Of a stretch of 64,000 bases of DNA, positions 40,712 to 52,700 are shown piece after piece. The stretch is from Heterohyrax brucei (taxonomy: Eukaryota; Chordata; Mammalia; Hyracoidea; Procaviidae). The notes beneath the pieces were generated by a model. That model did no database searches and was not told the origin of the DNA. It was given only the letters and a program-made list of their open reading frames with translations. Made by a program: the position numbers and the translations under genes. The stretch lies in assembly GCA_028571685.1 (NCBI GenBank), contig CM053140.1, positions 23,727,501 through 23,791,500 of the forward strand, read 5' to 3'. Numbering within the stretch: position 1 is the first letter of the stretch; each line of letters opens with the position of its first letter.

Positions 40712-43700
40712 GTGGGTGCTGGTGGTGGGGCGGGAGGGCCTGGGTTCCACAGAACCCACAGCCTCAGCGCAGGGTGTCCCAGTCCCGGACTCCGAAAGAG
40801 CGCGGCACGGCGGCTCGGCCTACGGGGAGCTAGAGGGGCGCGCGCTGTTCATTTGGCCGTGTTGCCGTCGCTCCCGGGCGCCGGGTGCGGATTGGCTGGC
40901 GGGCAGCGGCGGGCGGGTTCTCTCGGCCCCGCAGCTCCGCGCTCACAGCGGCGAAGGACGCCGCAAGATGGCGTCGGCGCGGGCCGTGTCGGCGGGGGCT
41001 GGCGGGGGCTGGGGCGCACGTGCCCCGGGGTTTGACACGAGGGCGGTGGGGGGCCTCGGGGCCGGATGACCTGCGGCCACGTCTCTGTCCGAGGGTCCGA
41101 AGGACCAGGGGGAAACTGCCAGCCGCCAGGCTCGCTGTCTCCTTGCTGGGCCCTGTCACCCGAGATCGTGGCTGTAGGCTGTTCCTTACCCCGATAGCTG
41201 GAGAGACTTTTTCCCACTAACTGCCTCCCAAGGTTTAGTCAGGCCGGGTCGGGGAGGAGGGGTTGAATGCAGCCTGCGGAGATCTCTGTGGCCTCCCCGC
41301 CTCGAGCTCCTCCCTTCCGGCACCCTCCAAATCCGGCAGGGTCCTGCCCTTGTTACAATCCAGTCCCAGTTCGTGGACCAGCGTTCTGACCTTTCTGAGC
41401 CTCAGCTTCTTTACCTTCCCCGGGAGTTGCTGAAGGTTGAATGGAGAGTGGTGCACTGTTAGTCAGGGTCAGTGCTTACTGCTTACCCGGTCACTTAACG
41501 TTAGAATCGGAGACCCAGACCTGAAAGGCTCAGTGTGACCTTGGGTTAAGTTCCCAATGTCTGAGCATCGTTGGGTGACAGCCGGCGTGCAATGCACACA
41601 GTAGGCGCTGTAGGTTCCAGGAAGGGAAGTACAAAAAAAGTCGAAGACGCTGTGGTGTAGAGCAGAAGTTTTCTGCTCTCCACTGGAGGGGCCAGACTTG
41701 GCTGTGTTAGGGGTGGGCAAGGAAGGGAGTCAGAGAGTAGAGGGCCTGGATGAGACCCTGGGGCTGGAGAGGGCACGGGGCAATCAGAGCAAGACTGAGG
41801 TTCCAAAGCTATGTGGAAGTGATATCTAAGGAGCTACAAGGGACGCTTCCTCTATTTCCCAATTTTGCTTGCATGTGTCCAGCTGCCTCAGCCAGTTTCT
41901 CTGCTGCCCAGGGGGTGGGCCAAGGGGCATAGACAGTTGTGTGTGTTCAGATATTGGACTAGTCGGTGGCTTCTCCTGTGGCATACTCTGGGTTTAGGAT
42001 TAGAGAGTTAAAGTTGTCTCCAGGGTCCCTCAGCAGGTGGTGCCCCTTTTTATGTTTTGACGTTGTGCAACTGGGGTGCGGCAGAGACTTTTGAGGGGGG
42101 AGGCACTGTTTACAAAGTCAGATTACATCACTGTTAAACTCGGATGAGCACTTGATTCTGGTGTAGCAAATGAGACCTGAGTTTAAGGTGTTTCCTTTCC
42201 TTTCTCAGGTTATGGGGCATGGAGTGCTGGGCCTGCCAACACCCAGGGTAAGTAGTCCTGCAGGGCAGGAAATAACGGTATGGGCCCTACATCTGTCCCA
42301 CACCCAAGGCCCCAGCATAGCTGAGCTGCAAGGAGTGTGGTACCTGGCATGCTAGAGGTTGGGTGGGAGTCAGCAAACCTTTTCAGTAAAGGACTAGTTA
42401 GTAAATAGAGGCTTTGTAGGCCACGTGGTCTCTAGGGCAAAAGCTGCCATAGGCAGTACGTGAATGAGTGGATGGGGCTCTGTGCCAGTAACACTTGTGG
42501 ACCAAAAATAAGTCGCCATTGATTCTGTCTCAGGGGTTGGGAGATTTTCCAGAAGTGAGTCACCAGGCCTTTCTTCTGAGGCAACTCTAGGTGGACTCAA
42601 ACTTCTGTGCTTTCAGTTGCAGCAGAACAAGTTAACTTTCTGCACCAATCAGGGACTCCTGTGTTCATGTTGTGAAATATGTCCCTTTTGGCAGTTTTTG
42701 TTATTCTGAGTGAACAGCCATGGCATAATTGCAGATTTAGTTTTATCATCAGTGCTTGTTGGATCCGACTCGACGGCACTTGGCTGGGTGGCTTATTTAG
42801 TACAGTTTTAGATAGGATAATTGATCATAGATAGAAACTTGTACTATCACCTTTGGCAGGTTTCCCTGTTAACATCTTACGTTGATGTAATACCTTTCTT
42901 AGTAAAGATGAGCCAATACTTAAACACATTATTGTTAGCCACTTCTGGTCATACACCTTGAGGATCACTATTAGTGTTGTACAGTGTTGGGTTTTTTAGT
43001 GTGTTTTTTTTTGTATTGTGAATGTATGTGGTTTATACCTCAACATAAAACTAAAATTTTCAGAAGACCAATAAGTAACATGATAAACAGAAAAGATTAC
43101 TGCTGTCAAGAATTTCACTTTACCTGGATCCACAACTAGTGTCAGTGGAAGCAGTCATCAAGAAATCAAGGGGCATACTGCCATGGGCAGATATGCAAAA
43201 AACCTCTTTAAAGTGTTAAAAAGCACAAAATAGCATTTTGAGGTGTAAGATATACTAGAGCCAAGTTGTGCAGTTTTCATTTGCCTCATAGGCATTTGAA
43301 AGCTGGACAATGAAGACTGAAAAAGAACTTATGCTTTTGAATTGTAATGTTAGCAGAGAATATTGGATATTCCATAGACTGCCAGAAGACAAATCCAGCT
43401 TGGAAGAAGTACAGCCAGAATGTTCCATAAAAGGGACAGTGGTGAAACTTTGTCTCATATACTTAGACGTGATGTCAGAAAGGATCAGTCTGTGGAGGAC
43501 ATTGTGCTTGATAAAGTAAAGGGTCGGTGAGGGTGAGCAAGACCCCAATGAGACAGGCTGCCACAGAGGGAATGGGCTTGGGCTCAGACCTAGCAGCAGG
43601 TGTGAGGATGGCGCAGGGCCAGGCCGCGTTTTGTTCTGCTGTACTTAGGGCTGCTCTGAATCAGATCCGATTCAAGGCACCTAACAACAGTATGAATAGG

Positions 43701-46700
43701 TGTAACAAATGTTTGCTGCATCGGCCTTCACCACAAGTGTAGTTCTGTGGCATCAGTTACATTCATCACATTATTCAGCCATTGCCATTACATGTTTCTA
43801 AGTTTCCCCATCATGTTTAAATGATGCTTGGTGTGTCCTAAGCAGCAAATTCCCTCTCTTCACCTCTCTCCGGTCCTTGGTAACCACTAATCAGTTCTGA
43901 GTTTTCATAAACGCATAAATGGATACTTAAAAGGCATATCTCCTGCTAAAATTCATGTTGTCACAAAATATTTTCCTTTTGGTGGTTTCCCCCCAACCGT
44001 TTAAAAATACAAAAACCGTTCTTGGTTCCCTGCCCAGATATATCTGTCACAAGCCATGGCACAACCAGGATGTGCTCTGGCATTTGTCACCTGCTCCAGG
44101 GAATGTTCCTCTTGTTTCATAGTCAGAGCACTTGCTCCAAGGGCCATGGTGGGTCCCTCCTCTGTTTTCCCATGTCCCAGGAAAGGGTATCATGTGCTGC
44201 TCATGGCCATGACCTTCATTTGCCTTGCTGCATTGGGGTCTACTTGACTGTCAGTACAGTCAAGTGACACTATTGTTGCTGAGCTAAAGCAAGTTTGTTC
44301 CACCTGTCACTGTAGCCAAAAATTCAGAGACGGTGTGGGGTTCAAGGAATGTTTTATGTGCAGATATGCTGGCAGTAAGAGGGAAAGTGAGCCAAAAACT
44401 GTCCCCTTTGAGTTACAGTTTCACTGGTTTTTGTAGCCCAAGTTCAAAGGGATTGGTGTTTGTCATGGAATAATAGGAGTTACAAGATTACCTTACACTG
44501 TAAGGTTTCATTGCATGTTATCAAACAGTGTGAATTACCCAAAATCTCATTGCCTCTCTGAGGTGGTAATCACTTGTGTCTTCTCAGAGATGGAGGAATG
44601 CAGAGCTGCTAATGTGGTCTGAGGGTGATAACTGAGGCAGAGGATGGAATGTAAATGACCTGTGTTAGGTTCTTGAGTTTACCACCAGTAGCATTAACAG
44701 AGCTCAGGCAGCTGACTGCAGGGGCGTCAGGCCCAGTAGCTCTTTGCTGACCACTCTGTGCCTGGTGAAGTTTTTGAAAAGTGCAGGGTCATTCTGTTTG
44801 CTGTCTTGGGAGAAACAGGGTTTGCTTTGGAGAGAAGACTTACCCATTATTTGCCAGGTGGCCCTTGGGATCTAAATGAGGTAATGGGCCCCAGGCTTTT
44901 CTGGCCACCATAAGAATCCCTGATAGGCAGCCACCTGTTTGTACTCAGAGATACTTGCTGTCTGCAGATCGTGGAGCACCTTTAACAGCCCATTGATGTA
45001 CAGGTCTGAAAGTCAGTGCCTGCATTCTGGGGGCAAGGCTTATGTGTGTTTCTGCTTCCTCCAAGGTGCATATGGAACTGGTGTGGCCAGCTGGCAAGGT
45101 AGGCCTTGGTTAGGGGATGGGGCAGGCTGGTGGTGGGTCCTCTAAACAGCTCCCAAGGGGTTGGCCCTTCTAGGTGTGCAGGGTAGGCGATTGGTTAGAC
45201 ACTTCTGAATGCTGGGGCAGATGGGACTTTGGTCAGGTCCTGTGGAGTAGGCCCTTCTGCCCTTCTGGGGTTTGGGGACAGATGGGCTGTTGGGCCCTCT
45301 GCTCAGCCCTCCAAAGGGACAGGTATGCAGACACCCCCATCCTTGGTAGGTTCACAGCTCTCCTGAAGGCTGGCAGATTAGGCCTTAAGGGAGGTTTGCT
45401 GTGGTTCTTGAGACTCTCTGTACCCGAGGACATGGGTGGAGGGTAGGATGGGGATAGACCTTGAGGAAAGTGGAAGTCATTGGTGTGGCAGCACTGCGGC
45501 GGGTCTTTACCCTGGGCCACCTCTAGCTTTGGGTGGTGGCAGAGTCCTCAGGGCCTGGCAGAGGGAGACATAACCAGTATTGGCTGTAGGCCGTCACCCA
45601 GAGCGGGGGTACCCTTACCTCCTGGTGTGGCCTCCAGAGCCTTGTTCCCTTTCTGGGTGTGGCCTGTGCTGCTTCATTTTCTGTGGCTGCTGTCACCTGA
45701 CAGGATTCCTTGTTCCCTGCCAGGTTATGAGAACTACAATTACTACGGGTCCCAGAACTCTACTGTGAGCGCTGGAGCAACATACAACTTTGGGCCGACC
45801 TCATGGGAGGCTGCCAAGACCAGCGATGGTGGCCTGGCAGCTGGTGGCCCTGCCATTCACATGGCGTCCTATGGCCCAGACCCTGACAACTCAGACTCCC
45901 TCATTGCCAAGATCAACCAGCGCCTAGACATGCTGTCCAAGGAAGGAAGCAGGGGGAGCGGTGGCGGTGGGGAGAGCATGCAGGACCGTGAAAGGTGATT
46001 ATGACACCTACCCTGCCCGAGGCCCCAGAGTGGGGTCTGTTCCTCCAGGTGCCTCTTCCTCCCATCTCTCTTCTACTTTTAGAAATGAGTGGGCTCATTG
46101 GTTGGGACTGGCTGCTGGCTGATGCCCCGGCTCATGGTGTCTACATCCAGGGTCCTGACAGGCCCATGCCCCTCACTTAGTGACCTTGAAGGGTAGTTGT
46201 GCTTGGCTTTGTCTTCCGAGCATGCCAGTAGAAATGGTGGTTGGTTTGCTGTTTTGAAGACGAGGAGTCTCCTTTGCATGGAGCTTTGCAGGGCTCACAG
46301 GGTGGGTGTTGTGGGGTGGGTGGAAGCCCTAGGGTGAGTGTCCTGGGGCCAGTGCAGCCCCTGAGCTGCCTTTCTACTCCACAGCTCCTTCCGCTTCCAG
46401 CCTTTTGAGTCCTACAACTCCAGAGCCTGCCTGCCTGACCACAACCCCTACCACTCTGGCTACAGCTTTGACTATGACCTGGGCACAGACCGCAACGGCA
46501 GCCTCGGCAGCCAGTATGGCGACCCCCGGGACCTGGGCCGTGAGCAGGGTGCCCTCGACAGCTTTGTGCGGGGCCGGGACCAGGGCCGCTTCCAGGACCG
46601 CGGCAACCCTGGCACCTTCATGCGCAGTGACCCTTTCTTGCCACCACCCCCGGCCCCCTCGGAGCCCCTGTCAGCTCCCTGGGGCGAGCTGAACTATGGG

Positions 46701-49700
46701 GCCGGGCGGGGCCTGGGTGGCCCGGCCCCCAGCAGACCACTGCCACCACAGCCACCACCCCTCTTCTCCCAGCCCCTGGCCCCTGACTTTAGCACGATGA
46801 GCATGCAGGGGGCAGGAAGTTTCCACAGCACTGTGCCCTACAGCTCTGGCCACACACAGGCCCGGATCAGGGACAGGGTAAGTGGCCCTTTATGTGCCCC
46901 AGCACCGCTCTGTTGTGAGAAAGGTGCAACTGATGAAGTGCTTGACTGGTACACAAAAGGTGGACAGTTCGACCCACCCAGAGGTGCCTCAGAACCTGGC
47001 AGTTGTTTTTAGAAAGCATATAGCCCTAAAAACCCTAATGAGCAGTTTTATTCTGCAACACGTGAGGTTTCTCAGAGTAGGAATTGAGAGATTTGTTGTT
47101 GTTCGAGGTAGCATTGACATAACACTCAGTTTCTATGTCTTAGCATACCATTCCATGATTTTTGCAGTATCATGCAAGCATCAGCACCGTCTAATTGCAG
47201 TTGTTTCCATCATAGTGGAAGGAAACCACATGCCCGTTAGTAGTTGTTTACCACCCCTCCTTCCGCAAGCCCTAGGCAGCCACTTTCAATCTCAGTGGAT
47301 TTGCCCATTTGGGACACTTTATGTAAGTGGAATCATAACCTGTTTGGCTTTTTGTGCAAGATGTTTTTGAATTTCTCATACATTGCCTTTGCGTGATGGA
47401 GAGACTTCCCATCTCTCTTCTGTGGTCCAACAGCCTCTCCATTCTCCATTCCCTCAGCATATGTGGGTTTGTGTTTCAGCCCCGATGGCGAGGGTTTGAA
47501 CGCTGTGGCCCTGATGGCCCAGGCAGGAAGCGGCGGCTACTGCAGACTTATGAAGAGCTGGACACCAAGCAACCCCGGGTGGATAGTGAAGGAGACTTTT
47601 CTGACAATGGTACGCCCAGCAGCTGTGAGGGTGTGATGGCGTCAGTATCCCCCTGCCTGTGGGTGGTAGGTTTCTGTATAGCACCAGATCAGGCGGCTGC
47701 AAGGAATGGGCCACTGGCTGGGTTGACTTTTTCCTGTGTTTGTGTCCGGCAGATGATGGAGCTGGTGACTTCCGATCAGGAGATGAAGAATTCAGGGGTG
47801 TAAGTCATCCTCTGTCTGCCCTGTATCCAGTTCAGGGTTTCCTTCCTACTTCAGCATCCTGGTGTTAGCCCACCTGGCACCCAGGCCTCTGAGAACAGTG
47901 AGAGCAGGGTGGGAGGTCAGGACTGACTGGCCACAGGTCTGTGCAAGATGGCACACGTGCAGTGCCCATAGCAGCCCTCAGCCAGGACTATACCTGAGCC
48001 CCCGTGAGCCCTTTCAGATTTTGTCCCAGGTGTCTCTGAGGGCAGGCAGCCATGGGGGAGGTAAGGGCAGGCAGCAGTGAGTTTTCTGCTTTTCTGGAAG
48101 TCTCCTGCTCCTGCCTGCTGGTGTGGACCTCATGTGTAGAACCTGTGAGACCTGCCCAATTACTGACTTAGTGAAGCACTTAGTGCCTGGCGGATTCCGT
48201 GCTGCCAGGCATGCAGTCCAGGAATCCATGGTGGCGTCATGGTTAAACCCTGTGTCTGCTAACCAAAAGGTCAGCAGTTAAGATTCACCAGGTGCTCCTT
48301 GGAAATTCTGTGGCACAGTCCTGCTTGGTCCTATCAGCTGACTAAAAGTCAGAATTGACTTGACAGCACTGGGTCTAGGCTTTGAGTCCAGGGAGCCGCT
48401 TCTGTATAGACTTGATTTCTCAAGACGTTCTGTGAATACAGATAAGTGTTACAGAAAGTTGGTGCAGCCCTACTTCTATAAAGAAGTTTGGAGCTAATAT
48501 CCTACAAGCCGGGGTTTCTGTTTTATTGCAGTTTGCACTGATGTCTCCAGCTCTAATCTGTGCCACAGCAACCATTTCCACCCTCTTCCTTTGCTTGTCT
48601 GTCTCCTCCTGCTTCCAACAGTGAGAAAACTAAGCAGGGTTTGTCAGTAGGTACTTTATGGTTGGGCAGAATTGGGCAGGTTTATGATGGCAGAGCAGTG
48701 CTTTAGACTCAGACATCTGATGGAAGGTCAGTTGTCACCAACAGTCCCTGGTGACAGCCAGTGCAGGACACGCAGTCCTTGAGGCCCTTAGGGCTCATCC
48801 TGGGTCTGCATGGAGTAGTCTGACACCAGGTCTGGTGAGGAGCGGGGCTGGCTGTGGGGAGTTCTGGAAGATGCCCTCTCACTGCCTGGTTTTATGTGCC
48901 CTCTTCCAGGAGGATGAGTTCGGCGAGCCCGGGAGGCTAAGAGGTAGGCATCATCCTCTGGGCCCTTTTTGACTCCTTGTCTGCCCGACTGCCCTACACC
49001 TGCCACCCAGTGGCTCCTACTTGACCTGGCCTGGATGGGTCCCTGAGTGTGTACCCTGAGGCTCTGTTCCAGTCCAGGAGTGTCTCCATCTGCCTCCCTC
49101 ACGTGGTGACCTGGTATAGAGGGGTCCTGCCTCTGTTGCCTGCAGCCACTCTTTGTGCCAGGAAAGTTCTCAAAAATATGAGCATGAGAAGGCTTGCTCC
49201 TCCTGCCTATCCCCTCTTTTCTTTTCGGCTAGTACAGGCTGCATGCCATGTTCTTCTGGGCTCCGGTGTCTGCACACTGCCCTGGCTGCTGGCCCAAGGC
49301 CATACTCCTGGTCTCTGTAAATGGTAGCACCTTGGCTGGGAGAGCCAGCTGAGCATCAGCACCTGCATTGTAAACCTCTGTGTACACCCAAAGGCGTGAA
49401 CCAGCATGGGGCCCTCTGCCCAGGGACTGGGGAGGGCACCTGGCAGGAATAAAAAAATTCCGGGGGCTGTGGCATCCACTGTGCCCAGGCTCAAGTGTGT
49501 AGATGCGGTCATGACTGTGGAAGACCTGAGTCCAAAGGGAGCCTCCAGGCCAGACCCAGGTTATATCCTCAGGGTGCATGGAGGGAATAGCCTGAGACCT
49601 GCTAGGTCAAACTCACCCAGCAGGCCAGTTGTTTCTCTTCCTGTTTCCACACACCCCCTTCCCAAGAGTAATCTTCAGTTCCCTTTGGGCTCTTCTCTCC

Positions 49701-52700
49701 TGAGTCTTCCTGCTCAAGATTCTCCTTCTCTTGTTTCCAGGCTTAGCTGGCCCCCGAGGCCCCCCTGCCCCGCTCACTGCCACGGCCAGGCCCGTGGCGA
49801 GGGGCCACGCAGGGCACGTAACAGTGTACATGGTGGCGAGTGCTAAAGCAAAGGTGACGTGTCTGTTGCGCACAGGTCCTACTGCCTACGGGACGACCTT
49901 GCTCTTGACCTTGCTCTTAAGCAGCAGTCCTAGTTTCAGGCAGCGGCCTCTTGCCAAAAGCCCCCACGCCCTGTGAGAGGCTCCCGAGAGTGCACGCCGG
50001 TCGCCATCGTCGTGGGACAGGCTTGCGGCGGGTACAGGGGTAGGGGCCACAGTTCAGATGCTTCTTGGTCCTTTCCACAGTGTCCAGCCCTGGCCAGGCC
50101 CCCTGGACGCCCTGGGCATGGACGGGAGGACCTACCGGTCTTTTCCCACTCTTGTTTCCAGGAATGCTTCCTGCCAGCCCTGGGCAAGGCCCGGACTGGC
50201 AGTGTCTGTGCACGGAGGGTAGAGCTGGGCCAGCACGGACTCAGACCTGCTGCAGCCCTAGTTGAAAGCAAGGCCGGCAGGATGGCCGCCAGGCCCACCT
50301 GGAGGCAGCAGCGAGCGGCTTGCCTTCCTCTCTGCCGATGCTGCCGCCTCATCAGGAGAGGGCTGCGTCGCTCCCTCCTAAATGACGGTGGGCGGAGACC
50401 CACAACGGAGCCTTAGACTGAGAGCAGGACGGCTGGGGCTGTGTCCCCTTGCCAGGCCGTGGGGGTGTGAGGTGACCCCCGGAAACTCCTGAGGGTTCTC
50501 CTTTCAGGTGGGAGCCTCTGCAGCCCCACAGCCTTGGGAACGCCGAGCTGGTGGGGCGTGTGGAGGCCGAGTGGTGGCCCCAGCCAGGCCCGGTGCTCAG
50601 CTCCTCTCTGGGCTCCACAGGCATCTGGAAGGGACTTCTCTGTTACAGGTGAGAAGGATGACGAGGATGAGGAGGTAAAAAAGCGGAGGGAGAAGCAGAG
50701 GAGGAGAGATCGGATGCGGGACCGAGCAGCTGACAGGTGAGAGAGTTTCCAGTACTTGTGGAGAGGAAGTTGTCTTGGAGGAAGAGACTGAGCAAGCTGC
50801 TCTGTGGCTCATCTTGTTGAGACACGTATGAGGTCTCCACCCCATTCTTGGGCATGACAGGAGCTATCAGAAGTCTCGGTTGAGAAGCCACTGCCCACTT
50901 GAGTCCCACCCAGAGGAGGTGGCTGGTGAGGCCGTCTCACCTGTGTGTTTACCTTCCTCCTACAGGATTCAGTTTGCCTGTTCTGTATGCAAGTTCCGCA
51001 GCTTTGAGGAAGAGGAGATCCAGAAGCACCTGCAGAGCAAATTTCACAAAGAGACACTGCGATTCATCAGCACCAAGCTGCCCGACAAGACGGTCGAGTT
51101 CCTCCAGGTGAGTTGAGCTCCAGGCACTTGGGTGGCCTCAGGTTTCTTGGGTATGGGAAGCTGGAAGGGTGGGAGGCTTGCACTTGCTCAGTCACTTTTC
51201 CTGTGGAAAAAACCCAGCTGCACAGGTGTAGGGGCAGACAGCAGGAGGCCTGCAGATAACCAGAAGCAGCAGCTGCAACACCACACAGGTCTCACTGTAT
51301 CACAGCAAACCCTAGTCAGGCCAGCCTAGAAACCAGTTTTATCTTACCCCCTCCGCTGAAGCGGGTGCCCCTTCTTACGTAATTAGGTGTTCAACATGGT
51401 ACCTTCCCAATCTCTCTAGGAATACATTGTCAACAGGAACAAGAAGATAGAGAAGCGACGGCAGGAAATGATGGAGAAGGAGAGCTCAAAACCAAAACCG
51501 GATCCTTTCAAAGGTGAGTGAGCAGTCCTGGGAGACTGGTGTGCTGTCCTTGCAGGCTCAGGTAGAGAGGACCCCCTACACCTGACTAGGGGATCAGTAG
51601 TAGGATGACAGGCAGAGTCTCCGGACCCACAGGTCACAGCACTGCAAACCATTTGGCGCTTGACTGAAAGGAAAAGAAAGGAAGGAGCAGATACTTGAAC
51701 CTCGACACTTCTCACAGGGCTGTTCTGATCCAGTGTCCCTGGGGGTGGCGGACTGAGCCTGGCCTGGTCAGGCTTCACTGAGTCAGTAGAGAGGGCTGTT
51801 AGGAGAAGAGGTATCTGGCTGGTGAGAAAGAGGAGGAAGGCTTCGTGTGTGCTGTCCCGCCTCCCTAGCACCCTATGCCTGCCTTCAGGGATTGGCCAGG
51901 AGCACTTCTTCAAGCGGATTGAGGCTGCCCACTGCCTGGCCTGTGATATGCTCATCCCTGCTCAGCACCAGCTGCTGCAGAGACATCTCCACTCCCCAGA
52001 CCACAACCACAACCGCCGAGTAAGTGCTCGTCCACGTGGGTTGGGGGCGTTCTGGAACCTCCTGGGACAGTTGGGGTGAATGTCCAGTGCCTGAGCTGTC
52101 AGACTGAGAAAATGTGTTGCTGAGAGTTGATTGGGTGCAGTGCCTGGAAAGGTACTGGTGTGAGTGCGTGCCCTGTGAAGCCCTGGTGGCCTGAGCCATC
52201 TCTGCAGACGGTGACTGAGGCCAGTGGGTCACAGAGCCAGTGGGTTCTCCAGCCCTTTGTGCCACGTTAAAAACCCACATTTGATTCTCATTGCAGTTGG
52301 CAGCTGAGCAGTTCAAGAAGACGAGTCTCCATGTGGCTAAGAGTGTTTTGAACAACCGACATATAGTGAAGATGCTGGAAAAATATCTCAAGGTTTGTTG
52401 TGCTCAGGGGACAAGTGTCTAGGAAATGCTTTATTGATGGGGTGAGCTCTAAGCAGACAGAGTTGTGCCCACTTCTGCAAGTCTTGTTAGTAATCTAGAG
52501 CCTCGAGAGGCAACAGCTAGTGCTTGCCCCAGCAATCGGGGGACATCTCTGGGTGGGACGTCCTGGGGATGTGGTACCACACAGTGCACCTGTGTGCTGC
52601 TTTTCGCCATGGAGAGCTGAGCAAACAGTGGAAAGGTGGTGCATATTAATAGTCTAGGGGATGAGATAGAGGCACCCAGGAAATGGAGCAGTCAGTAACC

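Larger units (their letters stand above)
42248..45065 (+). other. AKAP8: AKAP8 intron 2
   Basis: 2.8 kb with a partial AfroSINE, an RTE 3' piece and LINE-1-like sequence, listed separately. 42365-42525 looks like an old interspersed repeat that I cannot name. 44310-44900 resembles an antisense LTR but I could not find its ends. Confidence 0.65.

Noticed and set aside
40646..41069. Long + strand open frames in the AKAP8 CpG island, including one from the ATGGCG at 40968
   Set aside because: The frames arise from stop-poor GC-rich sequence. No family similarity recognised. The ATGGCG is better read as a YY1-type site.
47797..47805. Alternative AKAP8 exon 7 donor two bases upstream (GTGTAA)
   Set aside because: It would shift the frame. 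GTAAGT at 47800 has the full consensus and joins exon 8 in the frame expected from human AKAP8.
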